Source of the DNA: Planctomycetota bacterium
Lineage (GTDB): Bacteria > Planctomycetota > Phycisphaerae > Tepidisphaerales > Tepidisphaeraceae
Assembly (NCBI GenBank): GCA_026693085.1
Contig: JAPLNB010000176.1
Coordinates: 1 to 33,448 of the forward strand
Direction of reading: 5' to 3'
DNA: 33,448 nt
The notes beneath the pieces are model-generated. The model saw only the letters and a list, made by a program, of their open reading frames with translations, had not been told where the DNA came from and searched no databases. Below, one piece after another: positions 15,629-23,933 of the stretch. Every line of letters starts with the position of its first letter. The stretch's first letter is position 1. Made by a program: the position numbers and the translations under genes.

Positions 15629-16486
15629 TCAGTTGCTCTTCGCCCCCCGGACCACGTTGCCCAGCAGCATCGCCACCGTCATCGGCCCCACGCCGCCGGG
15701 GACTGGCGTGATCCAGCCGGCTTTTTCCTTGGCGGCGTCGAAATCCACATCGCCGACGGTCCTTTTCGTGCCATCGGGCAGGGTGATGCGGTTGATTCCG
15801 ACGTCGATCACCACCGCGCCGTCCTTGATGAAGTCCCCGCCGATGATCCCCGCCTTCCCCACCGCCGCCACAAGGATATCCGCCTTTCGGCAATGCCCCG
15901 CCAGGTCCGGCGTGGCGCTGCGGCAGATCTGCACCGTCGCACGCTCATCGCTCAAGAGCAACGCCACCGGCTTCCCCACAATCTCGCTCGCACCCACCAC
16001 CACCGCCTCCGCCCCACGCAGGCTCACGCCCGTCGTCTTGATCAACTCAAACGCCGCCATCGCCGTGCATGGCACATTCACCGCCCGACCCAGCACCATC
16101 ATCCCCAAATTCCCCGGATTCACCCCCTCTACATCCTTCACCAGCTCGATCTTCTGCTGAAGCCTCGCCTCATCCACATGCCTCGGCACCGGCAGATGCA
16201 CCATGATCCCCGTCACCGCCGGATCGCGGTTCAGTGCCTCGATCTTCGCTTCCACCTCCGCCTGCGTCGCGGTTTCCGGCAGCTTCACCAACTCGTATTC
16301 GATTCCCACCGCCCGACACGCCTCGCCTTGCCGGACCGCATACATCTCCCCCGCCGCCGTCGCGCCGACCAGCATCGCCGCCAGCCGCACCCTCTTGCCT
16401 TGCGACTTGAGTTGACCAACCTGCTCTTTGATCTGTTCCTTCACCTTCGCCGCAATCGCCGTCCCGTCGATAATCTTCGCTGCCAT
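15629..16486 (-). CDS. folD: Bifunctional methylenetetrahydrofolate dehydrogenase/cyclohydrolase FolD
   Basis: FolD interconverts 5,10-methylene-THF, methenyl-THF and 10-formyl-THF in one-carbon metabolism. It is 285 residues long, the normal length. Visible signatures are GIMVHLPVPRHVD in the catalytic domain, VVGASEIVGKPVALLL (NAD(P) Rossmann segment) and TPVPGGVGPMTVAMLL near the end. I chose ATG at 16486 (MAAKIIDGTAIAAKV) as the family start. The frame is open further upstream but has no family similarity there. It is the first gene of a likely pair with the zinc-ribbon protein. Confidence 0.96.
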   Translation of the reverse strand: MAAKIIDGTAIAAKVKEQIKEQVGQLKSQGKRVRLAAMLVGATAAGEMYAVRQGEACRAVGIEYELVKLPETATQAEVEAKIEALNRDPAVTGIMVHLPVPRHVDEARLQQKIELVKDVEGVNPGNLGMMVLGRAVNVPCTAMAAFELIKTTGVSLRGAEAVVVGASEIVGKPVALLLSDERATVQICRSATPDLAGHCRKADILVAAVGKAGIIGGDFIKDGAVVIDVGINRITLPDGTKRTVGDVDFDAAKEKAGWITPVPGGVGPMTVAMLLGNVVRGAKSN

Positions 16487-16675
16487 ACGCGCATGGTAGC
16501 ATGGACACGCCATTTGTGCATCTGCTGCCACATACCCGACATTCCATGTCAGGCAGCGCCCCACCGCAGCCATGCCCCTTCGCGGCAGCCGCCTTGCCAG
16601 CCTCAATCTCGCGGCATTCGCTCTTCTGGCATGCCCGGTGCATAATGGCCCTGCGCTGACGAAAGGAACCCTGCC

Positions 16676-17932
16676 ATGCAATCACGTGCCCTGCTGCTGC
16701 TCTTGGCCTGTCTGTTCTTGGCCGGCTGCGAAATCCCCGCGCAGACCTACTGGTCGCCCGATGGCTCCAAAGCCGCTTACGTCGCCCCGTCCAATCCCGA
16801 TTCGCCCGCAGTGCTCATCAACGACGCTGGCGCGATCGTCGCGAACCTCGGCCAATCGATCGGAGGGTTCGCTTGGTCCGCCGACTCCAAACGCCTCTAC
16901 TTCGCCAACACAGGCTGCAATCCCAACGCCAACACCGGCTTCGAAACCCAGGGCGCCTGGCTCAACGCCGCCGAAGCCGATGAGGACACCCCCCCCGACA
17001 ACAACGAAAAAAATGGCCTCACCGTCAGCGTCTGGCAGGACGGCAAGATTACCCCCCTCTTCTGGATCGACCGTGGCGCCGCGTCCTACCTGGCCCTCTC
17101 CCCCGATCAGAACTGGATCGCCCTGGTCTCCACTTCCGCCACCGGCGGGGACGGTGACACCTCCGTCCTGCACCTCTACTCCATCGCCTCCAAACGCCTC
17201 TATCCCCTCTGCGTCGGCTGCACCCGAGGCATCTGCTTCACCGGCCCAAATCGCCTCGCCTTCATTGAGCCTCACGATGTCCACAAAGGCAAACCCTCCG
17301 ACATCGGACAACTCGTCGAGGTCACCCTGCTCGACAAGCCCGACAAACCCGACCGACAGCCCCTTCTTGAAGTCCTCCTGCCCGTGACCACCTGGCTCCA
17401 GGCCGCCGGCCAGGACATCCTCTTCACCAGCGTCGCTTTCACTTTCCCCGCCCCCCCCCTCAACGAAGGGTCCGACGTGCCCCACACCCTCTTCCGCTAC
17501 AGCCGCGACCAGAAAACCGCCAAGCCCGTCGCCACCGACGTCTTCGAATACTTCTCCATCAGCCCCGACGGCAAGCGCGTTCTCCTCGCCACGCCCATCA
17601 GAGCCGCCAACGACGCACACCCCACCCAATTGGCCGTCATGGAATTGGGCAGCGGCGTCCTCCATCCGCTGCGCAACCTGGTCAGCACCGTCAAGCTCCC
17701 GCCCAACAGCCAGTCCACCGGCATCCCCGCCTACCCCGCCTGGCGAAACAACGACCAGATCTCCTTCTCCGCCGCCATCGACCCCAAGGCCCCCTCGATC
17801 GAGCAAGGAAATCGCTTCTACTTTGACCTTGTCCTCTACCAACTCACTGCCGACTACAAACTCACCGCCTTGCGGACTCTCTCCGAAAAATGGCCGCTGG
17901 AATCCAAACCCTCCTTCCGCAAAGACCATTAG
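16676..17932 (+). CDS. Lipoprotein with WD40/TolB-like beta-propeller repeats
   Basis: This is a 418-residue protein. The N-terminus has a lipoprotein signal with lipobox LAGC (Cys near residue 19). The rest carries repeated TolB/PD40-type strands: YWSPDGSKAAYV, FAWSADSKRLYF, LALSPDQNWIAL and FSISPDGKRVLL. These suggest a six- or seven-bladed propeller of the kind that binds proteins or peptides at the cell envelope. AAAGGAA lies nine bases before the ATG, and CATAAT at 16641-16646 is a possible -10. The partner is unknown. Confidence 0.8.
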   Translation: MQSRALLLLLACLFLAGCEIPAQTYWSPDGSKAAYVAPSNPDSPAVLINDAGAIVANLGQSIGGFAWSADSKRLYFANTGCNPNANTGFETQGAWLNAAEADEDTPPDNNEKNGLTVSVWQDGKITPLFWIDRGAASYLALSPDQNWIALVSTSATGGDGDTSVLHLYSIASKRLYPLCVGCTRGICFTGPNRLAFIEPHDVHKGKPSDIGQLVEVTLLDKPDKPDRQPLLEVLLPVTTWLQAAGQDILFTSVAFTFPAPPLNEGSDVPHTLFRYSRDQKTAKPVATDVFEYFSISPDGKRVLLATPIRAANDAHPTQLAVMELGSGVLHPLRNLVSTVKLPPNSQSTGIPAYPAWRNNDQISFSAAIDPKAPSIEQGNRFYFDLVLYQLTADYKLTALRTLSEKWPLESKPSFRKDH

Positions 17933-17982
17933 CCACCCTTTTCCCAGTTGTAAATCCAAAATCCGTGATCGAGAATCCCCGC

Positions 17983-18519
17983 ATGAAGACCTACACCCGC
18001 ACCGGCGATGACGGCACCACTTCGCTCTTCGGCGGCAACCGCACGCGAAAATCCGACCCCCGCATCGAATGCTGCGGCAGCATTGACGAACTGAACGCCG
18101 CCATCGGCCTGGCCTCCTGCGCCGCCGACGCCAACATCATCCCCCAACTCAACGCCGTTCAGCACGAACTGTTTATCGTCGGCTCCAACCTCGCCGCCCC
18201 GACCGTCTCGGCCAACCTCCCGTCCCTCGACGCCTTGATGGTTCATCGTCTGGAAACCGAAATCGATGCCGCCCAAACGCAGCTTCCTCCGCTCCGACAA
18301 TTCATTCTCCCCGCCGGCACCGAACTGGCGGCACGCCTTCACCTGGCCCGCGCTGTCTGCCGCCGCGCCGAACGCCTCCTGGTCGCGTTCGCCCTTCAAA
18401 ACCCCATGCCGCCCCTCATCCTGCCATACCTCAACCGCCTGAGCGACTGGCTCTTCACTCTGGCAAGGCTCGCCAACCACCTGGCCCGACAGAGCGACAT
18501 CCCCTGGCGTAAGCCATAG
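17983..18519 (+). CDS. Cob(I)alamin adenosyltransferase, PduO type
   Basis: This enzyme transfers adenosyl from ATP to cob(I)alamin to make coenzyme B12. It is 178 residues. The N-terminal ATP loop TRTGDDGTTSLFGG, the RAVCRRAERLL helix and the C-terminal YLNRLSDWLFTLAR motif are characteristic of the PduO/MMAB fold. I chose ATG at 17983 as the family start. No Shine-Dalgarno sequence is visible; the preceding 45 bases hold a short AATCCAAAATCC motif. It is 50 bases downstream of the lipoprotein gene. A cobalamin riboswitch was looked for and not seen. Confidence 0.93.
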   Translation: MKTYTRTGDDGTTSLFGGNRTRKSDPRIECCGSIDELNAAIGLASCAADANIIPQLNAVQHELFIVGSNLAAPTVSANLPSLDALMVHRLETEIDAAQTQLPPLRQFILPAGTELAARLHLARAVCRRAERLLVAFALQNPMPPLILPYLNRLSDWLFTLARLANHLARQSDIPWRKP

Positions 18520-18604
18520 CTGCGTCAGATCGCCTTCTCCCCTATCCCCTCATTCCCAGGCTGGTGACACCTCCCCAGAAGCGTATGATGATCCAGAAAT
18601 AGCC

Positions 18605-19432
18605 ATGGACCTTCGCGAATTTGCCAACCCCGTCCATTTCCTCCAGCGAGCGTCGCCGTTCCTCGAAGAACACGAAGCCGAGAACAACCTCATGCTCGCA
18701 ATCGCCGCCCGCCTGGCCACTGGATGCTCTTCCCCGGCTCCTTTCCTGGCCACCCTTGAAGAAGACAACCAGGTCCTCGCCGCCGCCCTCCGCACGCCGC
18801 CCCATCGCCTCATTCTCTCGCGATCACCCGCTTTGGCCATCGCCATCCTCGCCGATCACCTCGCCCGCCACCACCACAACGTCCCCGGCATCCTCGGCCC
18901 GGTCGAATCCACCGCCCTCTTCGTCACCGCCTGGCAAAAACTCTCCCGCCAATCCATCCGCCCCGGCCGATCCCTGCGTATCTTCCAACTCGACAGAGTC
19001 ATCCCGCCCCCGACTCCCTCCGGCTCATTGGTCGAAGCCACGCCCGATGATTTCGACCTGCTCCTCAACTGGGTCCGCGCCTTCAACACCGAAATCGGCC
19101 AAACCAGCCCCGCCGACGAACGCCCCTTCATCCAAACCGCCCTCGCCGAGCACCGCCTCTATCTCTGCAAACACCCCCACCCCGTTTCCCTCGCCGCCTG
19201 CTCCGGCCCAACACCCCACGGCATCCGCATTAACCTCGTCTACACCCCGCCACCCCTCCGCAACCGCGGTTACGCCTCCGCAACCGTCGCCGCCCTCTCG
19301 CAGAAGCTCCTCGACTCCGGCCGCCGGTTCTGCTTCCTCTTCACCGACCTCGCCAACCCCACCTCCAACTCCATCTACAAAAAAATCGGCTACCACCCCG
19401 TCTGCGACTTCCGCGAATACCTCTTCACCTGA
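18605..19432 (+). CDS. GNAT-family N-acetyltransferase
   Basis: This is a 275-residue protein. The C-terminal GNAT half has the acetyl-CoA pyrophosphate loop in RNRGYASATVAALS (about residues 220-233) and the closing motif NPTSNSIYKKIGYHPV. The N-terminal half resembles a degenerate GNAT-like domain, as in FR47-type two-domain proteins. TATGAT at 18584-18589 is a possible -10, giving a leader of about eight bases, and no Shine-Dalgarno sequence is visible. The substrate is unknown. It converges on the M48 peptidase gene. Confidence 0.85.
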   Translation: MDLREFANPVHFLQRASPFLEEHEAENNLMLAIAARLATGCSSPAPFLATLEEDNQVLAAALRTPPHRLILSRSPALAIAILADHLARHHHNVPGILGPVESTALFVTAWQKLSRQSIRPGRSLRIFQLDRVIPPPTPSGSLVEATPDDFDLLLNWVRAFNTEIGQTSPADERPFIQTALAEHRLYLCKHPHPVSLAACSGPTPHGIRINLVYTPPPLRNRGYASATVAALSQKLLDSGRRFCFLFTDLANPTSNSIYKKIGYHPVCDFREYLFT

Positions 19433-19519
19433 ACGGCGGCCTCGGCAACGCCACCAGCACGCCCGCTGTGATCACCACGCCCCACACCATGTGCGACTCC
19501 GCTTCTTATCGCGCAAACC

Positions 19520-20545
19520 TCATTTCTGTGCCTTCTGCTTCGCCTGCTTGGCCTGCTCCGCGTCGGCCATCACCGCCAACTCTGCCTTCTTTTGGTCCTC
19601 ATGAATCGCCGGCGTCAGGCAACTACGCGGCATCGCGGCCAAAAGCTTCTGGCTGTTCTGAAGCGAGCTATCGTCCGGCATCGTCTTGGCCACCTGCTGC
19701 GCCTTCGCCTGCAACTGCTTGAGCGTGTTGGCGTCGGCCACCGGCGCTCGCCGCCAGTCCTTCGCCTGTGGCGGAAGCGCCGCCGCCTGCTTCTTCGCCA
19801 CCTCCACCCGGCTCTTCAGCGACGGATGATCGCTGAGCATCTCCGTGCCTTTGTCATACCCCAGATCGATCATGTGCTGGAAAAAATCGCCGAAATGATT
19901 CGGGTCCCAGCCGGCCTGGGTGTAAAAGTCGAAACCAAACTGGTCCGCCTGCGCCTCATCGCCGCGCGTAAAGCTCATGCCGACGAACTGCCCCGCCGCC
20001 AGCGCCGCCGCCGCCGCTGAGCCGGCATATTCCCCGCCTTTGTCCTTCCCGCCAGCCACATATCCCGCCCCGCCCGCTGCCGCCGCCGCGCCCATGGTGA
20101 TGTACTGCCGCCGCATGCCCTTCTGAACGTGACGCCCATAAATATGCCCAAACTCATGCGCCACCACCGCCGCCAGCTCGTCCTCGCTCTTGCACTGCTG
20201 GAACAGCTCGTTGTAGACGTACATATGCTCCCCACCCGTCGTGAACGCGTTCAGCGTCTTGCTGTTGACCAGGTGGAATTGCATGTCCTTGGAGAACATC
20301 CAGGCGCTGTTCGGATCATTGGCCTGCTGCGTCTTTTTCGCCACTGCGATGACGCGGTCGCCGATCGTCTGAATGTACTCCGCCAGTTGCGGATCGCTCA
20401 TGGCCGCAGGCTTAATGCCCCCGTGGAACGAGTCCGCCTGCGAGATAACGGACTTGTCAGAAGGCATGCATCCGCCCGAAAACAACCCCAGCATGACCAC
20501 GCCCACTGCGAAGTTCCCACGCACAAAACGGCAGAGTGTATTCAT
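19520..20545 (-). CDS. M48-family zinc metallopeptidase, lipoprotein
   Basis: This is a 341-residue envelope peptidase of the HtpX/BepA/LoiP group. It has a lipoprotein signal with SGGC (Cys26), the zinc site HEFGH (130-134) and third ligand Glu197 in RGDEAQAD. An Ala/Gly-rich hydrophobic stretch lies between them at about 151-192. The C-terminal part is an Ala/Lys/Gln-rich helix. I chose ATG at 20545 because GAGGA lies seven bases upstream; the frame extends eight codons further. It probably acts in outer-membrane or lipoprotein quality control, as inferred from the family. Confidence 0.9.
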   Translation of the reverse strand: MNTLCRFVRGNFAVGVVMLGLFSGGCMPSDKSVISQADSFHGGIKPAAMSDPQLAEYIQTIGDRVIAVAKKTQQANDPNSAWMFSKDMQFHLVNSKTLNAFTTGGEHMYVYNELFQQCKSEDELAAVVAHEFGHIYGRHVQKGMRRQYITMGAAAAAGGAGYVAGGKDKGGEYAGSAAAAALAAGQFVGMSFTRGDEAQADQFGFDFYTQAGWDPNHFGDFFQHMIDLGYDKGTEMLSDHPSLKSRVEVAKKQAAALPPQAKDWRRAPVADANTLKQLQAKAQQVAKTMPDDSSLQNSQKLLAAMPRSCLTPAIHEDQKKAELAVMADAEQAKQAKQKAQK

Positions 20546-20582
20546 CGCTTGGTCCTCAAAAGACAGCACATTCGGTGCCTGG

Positions 20583-20588
20583 ATTATA
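20583..20588 (-). promoter_or_regulatory. Extended -10 box of the M48 peptidase gene
   Basis: Read on the minus strand, TGGTATAAT gives a perfect -10 with an extended TG, 37 bases before the ATG. The -35 is weak (TTTCCG, 17 bases away). The same TGGTATAAT is used at the toxin-antitoxin operon. Confidence 0.55.
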
Positions 20589-20628
20589 CCACCCTCAAAC
20601 TCAGGCGGAAATGTGCAACCGCAATCGC

Positions 20629-21561
20629 CTACCCCTCGCCAAACAACGCGTCGATGAACCGCTGCGGATCAAACGTCTCGATATCCTCCGGCGTTTCGCC
20701 CAGCCCGATGAATTTCACCGGGATCTTGAGCTGCTCGCGGATGACCAGAACCACCCCGCCCTTCGCCGTGCCGTCCAGCTTCGCCAGGAAAATACCCGTC
20801 ACCTTGATCGCCTGTGCAAACACCTTCGCCTGGTTAATCGCGTTCTGCCCGGTCGTGGCGTCCAGCACCAGCATCACCTCATGCGGCGCCCCCGGAATCC
20901 GCTTCGCCACCACGTCGCGAATCTTGATCAGCTCCCGCATCAGGTGCTCCTGCGTGTGCAGCCGCCCCGCCGTGTCCACGATCAATACATCCACGCCCCG
21001 GCTCTTCGCCGCCTCGCACGCATCGTACGCCACCGCCGCCGGGTCCGCGCCCATCTTGTGCTTCACGATCTCCACCCCGATCCGCTGCGCCCAGATGCTC
21101 AATTGCTCCACCGCCGCCGCCCGAAACGTGTCGCTGGCACAAACCATCACCTTCTTGCCCATCTCGTGCTTCAGCAGCCACCCCAGCTTCGCGATGCTCG
21201 TGGTCTTCCCAGCCCCGTTAATGCCCGCCACCAGAATAACGGTCGGCCCCGACCCGGCGAACTTCAGCTCCCGATCCGTCGTCGGCCAATCCTTCAGCAA
21301 TTGCTCGCGCATCACGCCCTTCGCGTCGCCCGCGTTGCGAATCTGCCCCAGCCGCCAACGCTCCCGGACGCTGCTGACCATCTGCTCGACGTTTTTCACC
21401 CCCATGTCCGCCTGGATGAACCCCTCCTCGAGCTGCAACAGGAATTTTTCGTCGATCTGTCGGCCGGGGATAAACAGCGTCCCCACGTCCGTGTTCAGAA
21501 CCGTCCACGTCTTCCGCAGAGCCCCTTTGAGCTTATCGAGTGTTTTTGAAAAAAAAACCAT
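20629..21561 (-). CDS. ftsY: Signal recognition particle receptor FtsY
   Basis: FtsY docks SRP-bound ribosomes at the membrane. This short 310-residue form lacks the long acidic N-terminal domain of E. coli. It has the NG domains: G1 GINGAGKTTSIAKL, then DTFRAAAVEQL, VDTAGRLHTQE, LDATTGQNA and AKLDGTAKGG. The usual G4 threonine (TKLD) is alanine here. Just after the ATG is a run of nine T residues, encoding VFF, where slippage or sequencing error is possible. It lies 33 bases downstream of nusB on the same strand and is probably in one operon with it. Confidence 0.96.
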   Translation of the reverse strand: MVFFSKTLDKLKGALRKTWTVLNTDVGTLFIPGRQIDEKFLLQLEEGFIQADMGVKNVEQMVSSVRERWRLGQIRNAGDAKGVMREQLLKDWPTTDRELKFAGSGPTVILVAGINGAGKTTSIAKLGWLLKHEMGKKVMVCASDTFRAAAVEQLSIWAQRIGVEIVKHKMGADPAAVAYDACEAAKSRGVDVLIVDTAGRLHTQEHLMRELIKIRDVVAKRIPGAPHEVMLVLDATTGQNAINQAKVFAQAIKVTGIFLAKLDGTAKGGVVLVIREQLKIPVKFIGLGETPEDIETFDPQRFIDALFGEG

Positions 21562-21594
21562 GTTTCGAGGTAGTCGTCAGTTGTGAGTCGCCGA

Positions 21595-22053
21595 TCAGAC
21601 GGCATCTTCTGCCTTGGGGCCTTCGGGTGGCTGCTTCTCCATGCTCCTCAGACTTCGATGCTCCTTCAGTATCGCGTCCATCACCGCATTGATGAACGAG
21701 GCGCTCTGCTCGGTCGAAAAGTGCTTCGCCAGCTCAATCGCCTCGTCAATCACCACCTTGGCCGGCGTCGTCGTGTGCGTCAGCTCCCACACCGACAGCC
21801 GCAGCAAATTGCGATCCACCGGCGGCTGCCGATGCGTCGGCCATTGCGGCGCAACACGCTCAACCCACCGGTCCGTCGCCTGCCGATGCTCCCAGGCGCC
21901 CTTCGCAATCGTCAACACCTCCTGCTGAAACGCCGCGTCCTCGCTGGCGTCACGCACAACCTGACCCGCCATCACCTCTTCCGCCTGCGACTGCGCATCC
22001 CACAAAAACAGGATCTGCATCGCTATTTCCCGAACTCTGTGCCTCTTTATCAT
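21595..22053 (-). CDS. nusB: Transcription antitermination factor NusB
   Basis: This is a 152-residue all-helical protein that binds boxA RNA with NusE in rRNA antitermination. The N-terminus RHRVREIAMQILFLWD and the C-terminal DEAIELAKHFSTEQSASFINAVMDAI are the NusB signatures. I chose ATG at 22053. A TATACT box lies eight bases before it and no Shine-Dalgarno sequence is present, so the mRNA is probably leaderless. ftsY follows. Confidence 0.95.
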   Translation of the reverse strand: MIKRHRVREIAMQILFLWDAQSQAEEVMAGQVVRDASEDAAFQQEVLTIAKGAWEHRQATDRWVERVAPQWPTHRQPPVDRNLLRLSVWELTHTTTPAKVVIDEAIELAKHFSTEQSASFINAVMDAILKEHRSLRSMEKQPPEGPKAEDAV

Positions 22054-22061
22054 CTGCTGCA

Positions 22062-22089
22062 AGTATAGAGAGCAGCGAACAGGAGGCAA
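22062..22089 (-). promoter_or_regulatory. Leaderless promoter of nusB-ftsY
   Basis: Read on the minus strand, TTGCCT (22089-22084) and TATACT (22067-22062) are 16 bases apart. The ATG begins eight bases after the -10 box, about where transcription should start. Confidence 0.55.
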
Positions 22090-22183
22090 TGCTCCACCAC
22101 AACCCCTTGCCCAACCTCCCATGATCGCACACCGTGCACCCGACACACGCCCCTGTTACCATAACCACCGAGGAGCCTCAATC

Positions 22184-23212
22184 ATGCGCGAATACACCTC
22201 GATTATCGGATGGGCGGCCTTGGCCTGCTGCTTCGCCGATCACGCCATCGCTGCGGAACAGCAAGCGGTTCTGAAAACAGAGTTCGTCTACGAACAGGCG
22301 CCCTTTCCACAGTGCCATGCTTCAACGATCGCGCAAACCCCGGAAGGGCTCCTGGCCGCCTGGTTTGGCGGCAGCCGAGAAGGACAAAAAGACGTCGGCA
22401 TCTGGCTATCCCACAACCCATCCGGCAAATGGTCCCCACCCGTCCAGGTCGCCGACGGCCGCAGCGACGATGGCGCCCTCTATCCGTGTTGGAATCCGGT
22501 CCTGTTTCAGCAGCCAAAGGGACCACTGGTCCTCTTCTACAAGGTCGGACCCAGTCCCGATGCTTGGTGGGGCATGCGATTAACCAGCGACGACGCCGGA
22601 AAAACATGGTCCAAGCCCCAGCGCCTCGGCCGCGGAATCCTCGGGCCCATCAAAAACAAGCCCATCCTGCTCAACGATGGCTCGCTCTTGTGCGGCTCCA
22701 GCACCGAACACGATGGCTGGAAAGTACACCTCGAACTGACGACCGACCTCGGCAACACCTGCCAAAAAACCGTCCCCGCCGCAGGAGCCGAACCATTCGC
22801 CGCCATCCAACCCACCCTCCTCGCCTGGACATCCGGAAAAATACAGATCCTCTGCCGCAGCCGCCAACGCGCAATCGTCCAATCCTGGTCCGACGACGCC
22901 AGCAAAACCTGGACCCCACTCTCTCGCACCAACCTGCCCAACCCCAACAGCGGAATCGACGCCCTCATGCTCCGACAAGGCTTCGCACTCCTCGTCTACA
23001 ACCACACCCTCACCGGCCGCAGTCCCCTCAACCTCGCCTTCTCCAAAGACGGCATCAAATGGACCCCAGGACCCGTCCTCGAAACCGAACCCGGCGAGTA
23101 TTCCTATCCCGCCATCATCCAAACCTCCGACGGCCTCGTCCACATCACCTACACCTGGAAACGCCAGCGGATCAAGCACGTCGTCATCGACCCGGACAAA
23201 CTCCCTCAGTAA
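22184..23212 (+). CDS. Exported sialidase-like BNR-repeat protein
   Basis: This is a 342-residue protein with a signal peptide (cleavage probably after AIAA, near residue 24). It has Asp boxes SDDAGKTWS and SDDASKTWT and a related FSKDGIKWT. The N-terminal QCHASTIAQTPEGLLAAWFGG and the C-terminal YSYPAIIQTSDGLVHITYTW match the six-bladed sialidase-like family often found in planctomycetes. Polysaccharide or glycan cleavage is a family inference. The start is ATG at 22184 with GAGGAG eight bases upstream. It is divergent from nusB. Confidence 0.88.
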   Translation: MREYTSIIGWAALACCFADHAIAAEQQAVLKTEFVYEQAPFPQCHASTIAQTPEGLLAAWFGGSREGQKDVGIWLSHNPSGKWSPPVQVADGRSDDGALYPCWNPVLFQQPKGPLVLFYKVGPSPDAWWGMRLTSDDAGKTWSKPQRLGRGILGPIKNKPILLNDGSLLCGSSTEHDGWKVHLELTTDLGNTCQKTVPAAGAEPFAAIQPTLLAWTSGKIQILCRSRQRAIVQSWSDDASKTWTPLSRTNLPNPNSGIDALMLRQGFALLVYNHTLTGRSPLNLAFSKDGIKWTPGPVLETEPGEYSYPAIIQTSDGLVHITYTWKRQRIKHVVIDPDKLPQ

Positions 23213-23389
23213 TCGCGAACGCTCCCATGGGAGTTCTACTCCTGGCAGAACATCCGCACCGGCGGACAAGTCCTCGTCCTCCCCGCCGCCCAGATGCCCA
23301 GCGACACCCCCGTGCCGGCCATCTACCGCTTCCGACTACTCGCCTTCCGCCTGCCGGAGCCAGTTCTTCTCCGAGCCTTGCCTCTCTGA
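23213..23389 (+). pseudogene. Possible gene remnant in frame with the sialidase-like gene
   Basis: After the sialidase TAA the same frame stays open for 58 codons. It reads like coding sequence at first (WEFYSWQNIRTGGQVLVLPA, then PAIYRFRLLAF) with no start codon or ribosome site. It may be the 3' remnant of a lost gene. Its end overlaps the converging ankyrin gene. The openness could be chance. Confidence 0.25.
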
Positions 23390-23853
23390 GCCTTGCGCCG
23401 CGCCAAAACTGCAGCCGCTGCAGATTCAAGCATCCGGGTCAGGTGCGCCGTGATCAGCCTCCCCTCCGGCGTCCGACGTTCCCTCGCTCGGTCCAGCGGC
23501 GTCAGCATCAGCCGCCCGGGAATCATCGGGTCCGCCCCCGCCGAAACCAACAGCTTCACCATCTCCAGCGTCCCCTCTCCCGTTGCAATCCGCAACGCCG
23601 TATTGCTCAGCCCCGAACCTTCCTTCGCGTTCACATCCGCGCCCGCATCCAGCAATTCACGAACAACATCAACGCTCCCCCTCTCAACAGCACACATCAA
23701 CGGCGTCCGCTGCAACCAGTCAAACCGGTTCAACAGACGCTTGCCCCCAGCCTTCAGCACCAGGCGCACCAGCTCTAGATTGCCTGCCTCCGCCGCCGCA
23801 TGTAGCGACGTGCTGTCGGACTTCTCCGACCCGGCCTTCGCTCCCGCTTGCAC
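23323..23853 (-). CDS. Ankyrin-repeat protein
   Basis: This is a 176-residue protein with about three to four ankyrin repeats: TSLHAAAEAGNLELVRLVLKAG, TPLMCAVERGSVDVVRELLDAGADVN and TALRIATGEGTLEMVKLLVSAGADP. The last, LTPLDRA, is partial. It ends in a strongly basic tail (RKAQRGKARRR and so on). It has no signal peptide. The start is GTG at 23853, with only weak GGGG before it and a TAG three codons upstream, so the true start could be later. It is 80 bases downstream of the glycosyltransferase gene on the same strand. Ankyrin repeats mediate protein binding. The partner is unknown. Confidence 0.75.
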   Translation of the reverse strand: MQAGAKAGSEKSDSTSLHAAAEAGNLELVRLVLKAGGKRLLNRFDWLQRTPLMCAVERGSVDVVRELLDAGADVNAKEGSGLSNTALRIATGEGTLEMVKLLVSAGADPMIPGRLMLTPLDRARERRTPEGRLITAHLTRMLESAAAAVLARRKAQRGKARRRTGSGRRKASSRKR

Positions 23854-23933
23854 ACCCCGCTATTTGAACAACAAGAATAGGAGAATCAAGTGAGAATTCC
23901 CGCCAATAGCGCCCCAACTGAAAAAAAAACGCC

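Noticed and set aside
17933..17982. A cobalamin riboswitch before the cobalamin adenosyltransferase
   Set aside because: The gap is only 50 bases and lacks the B12 box. It holds just a short AATCCAAAATCC motif.
19425..19490. A 21-codon hydrophobic peptide frame (minus strand) between the GNAT and M48 genes
   Set aside because: It has a plausible GGAG site but is too short to separate from chance, and part of it lies antisense to the GNAT 3' end.
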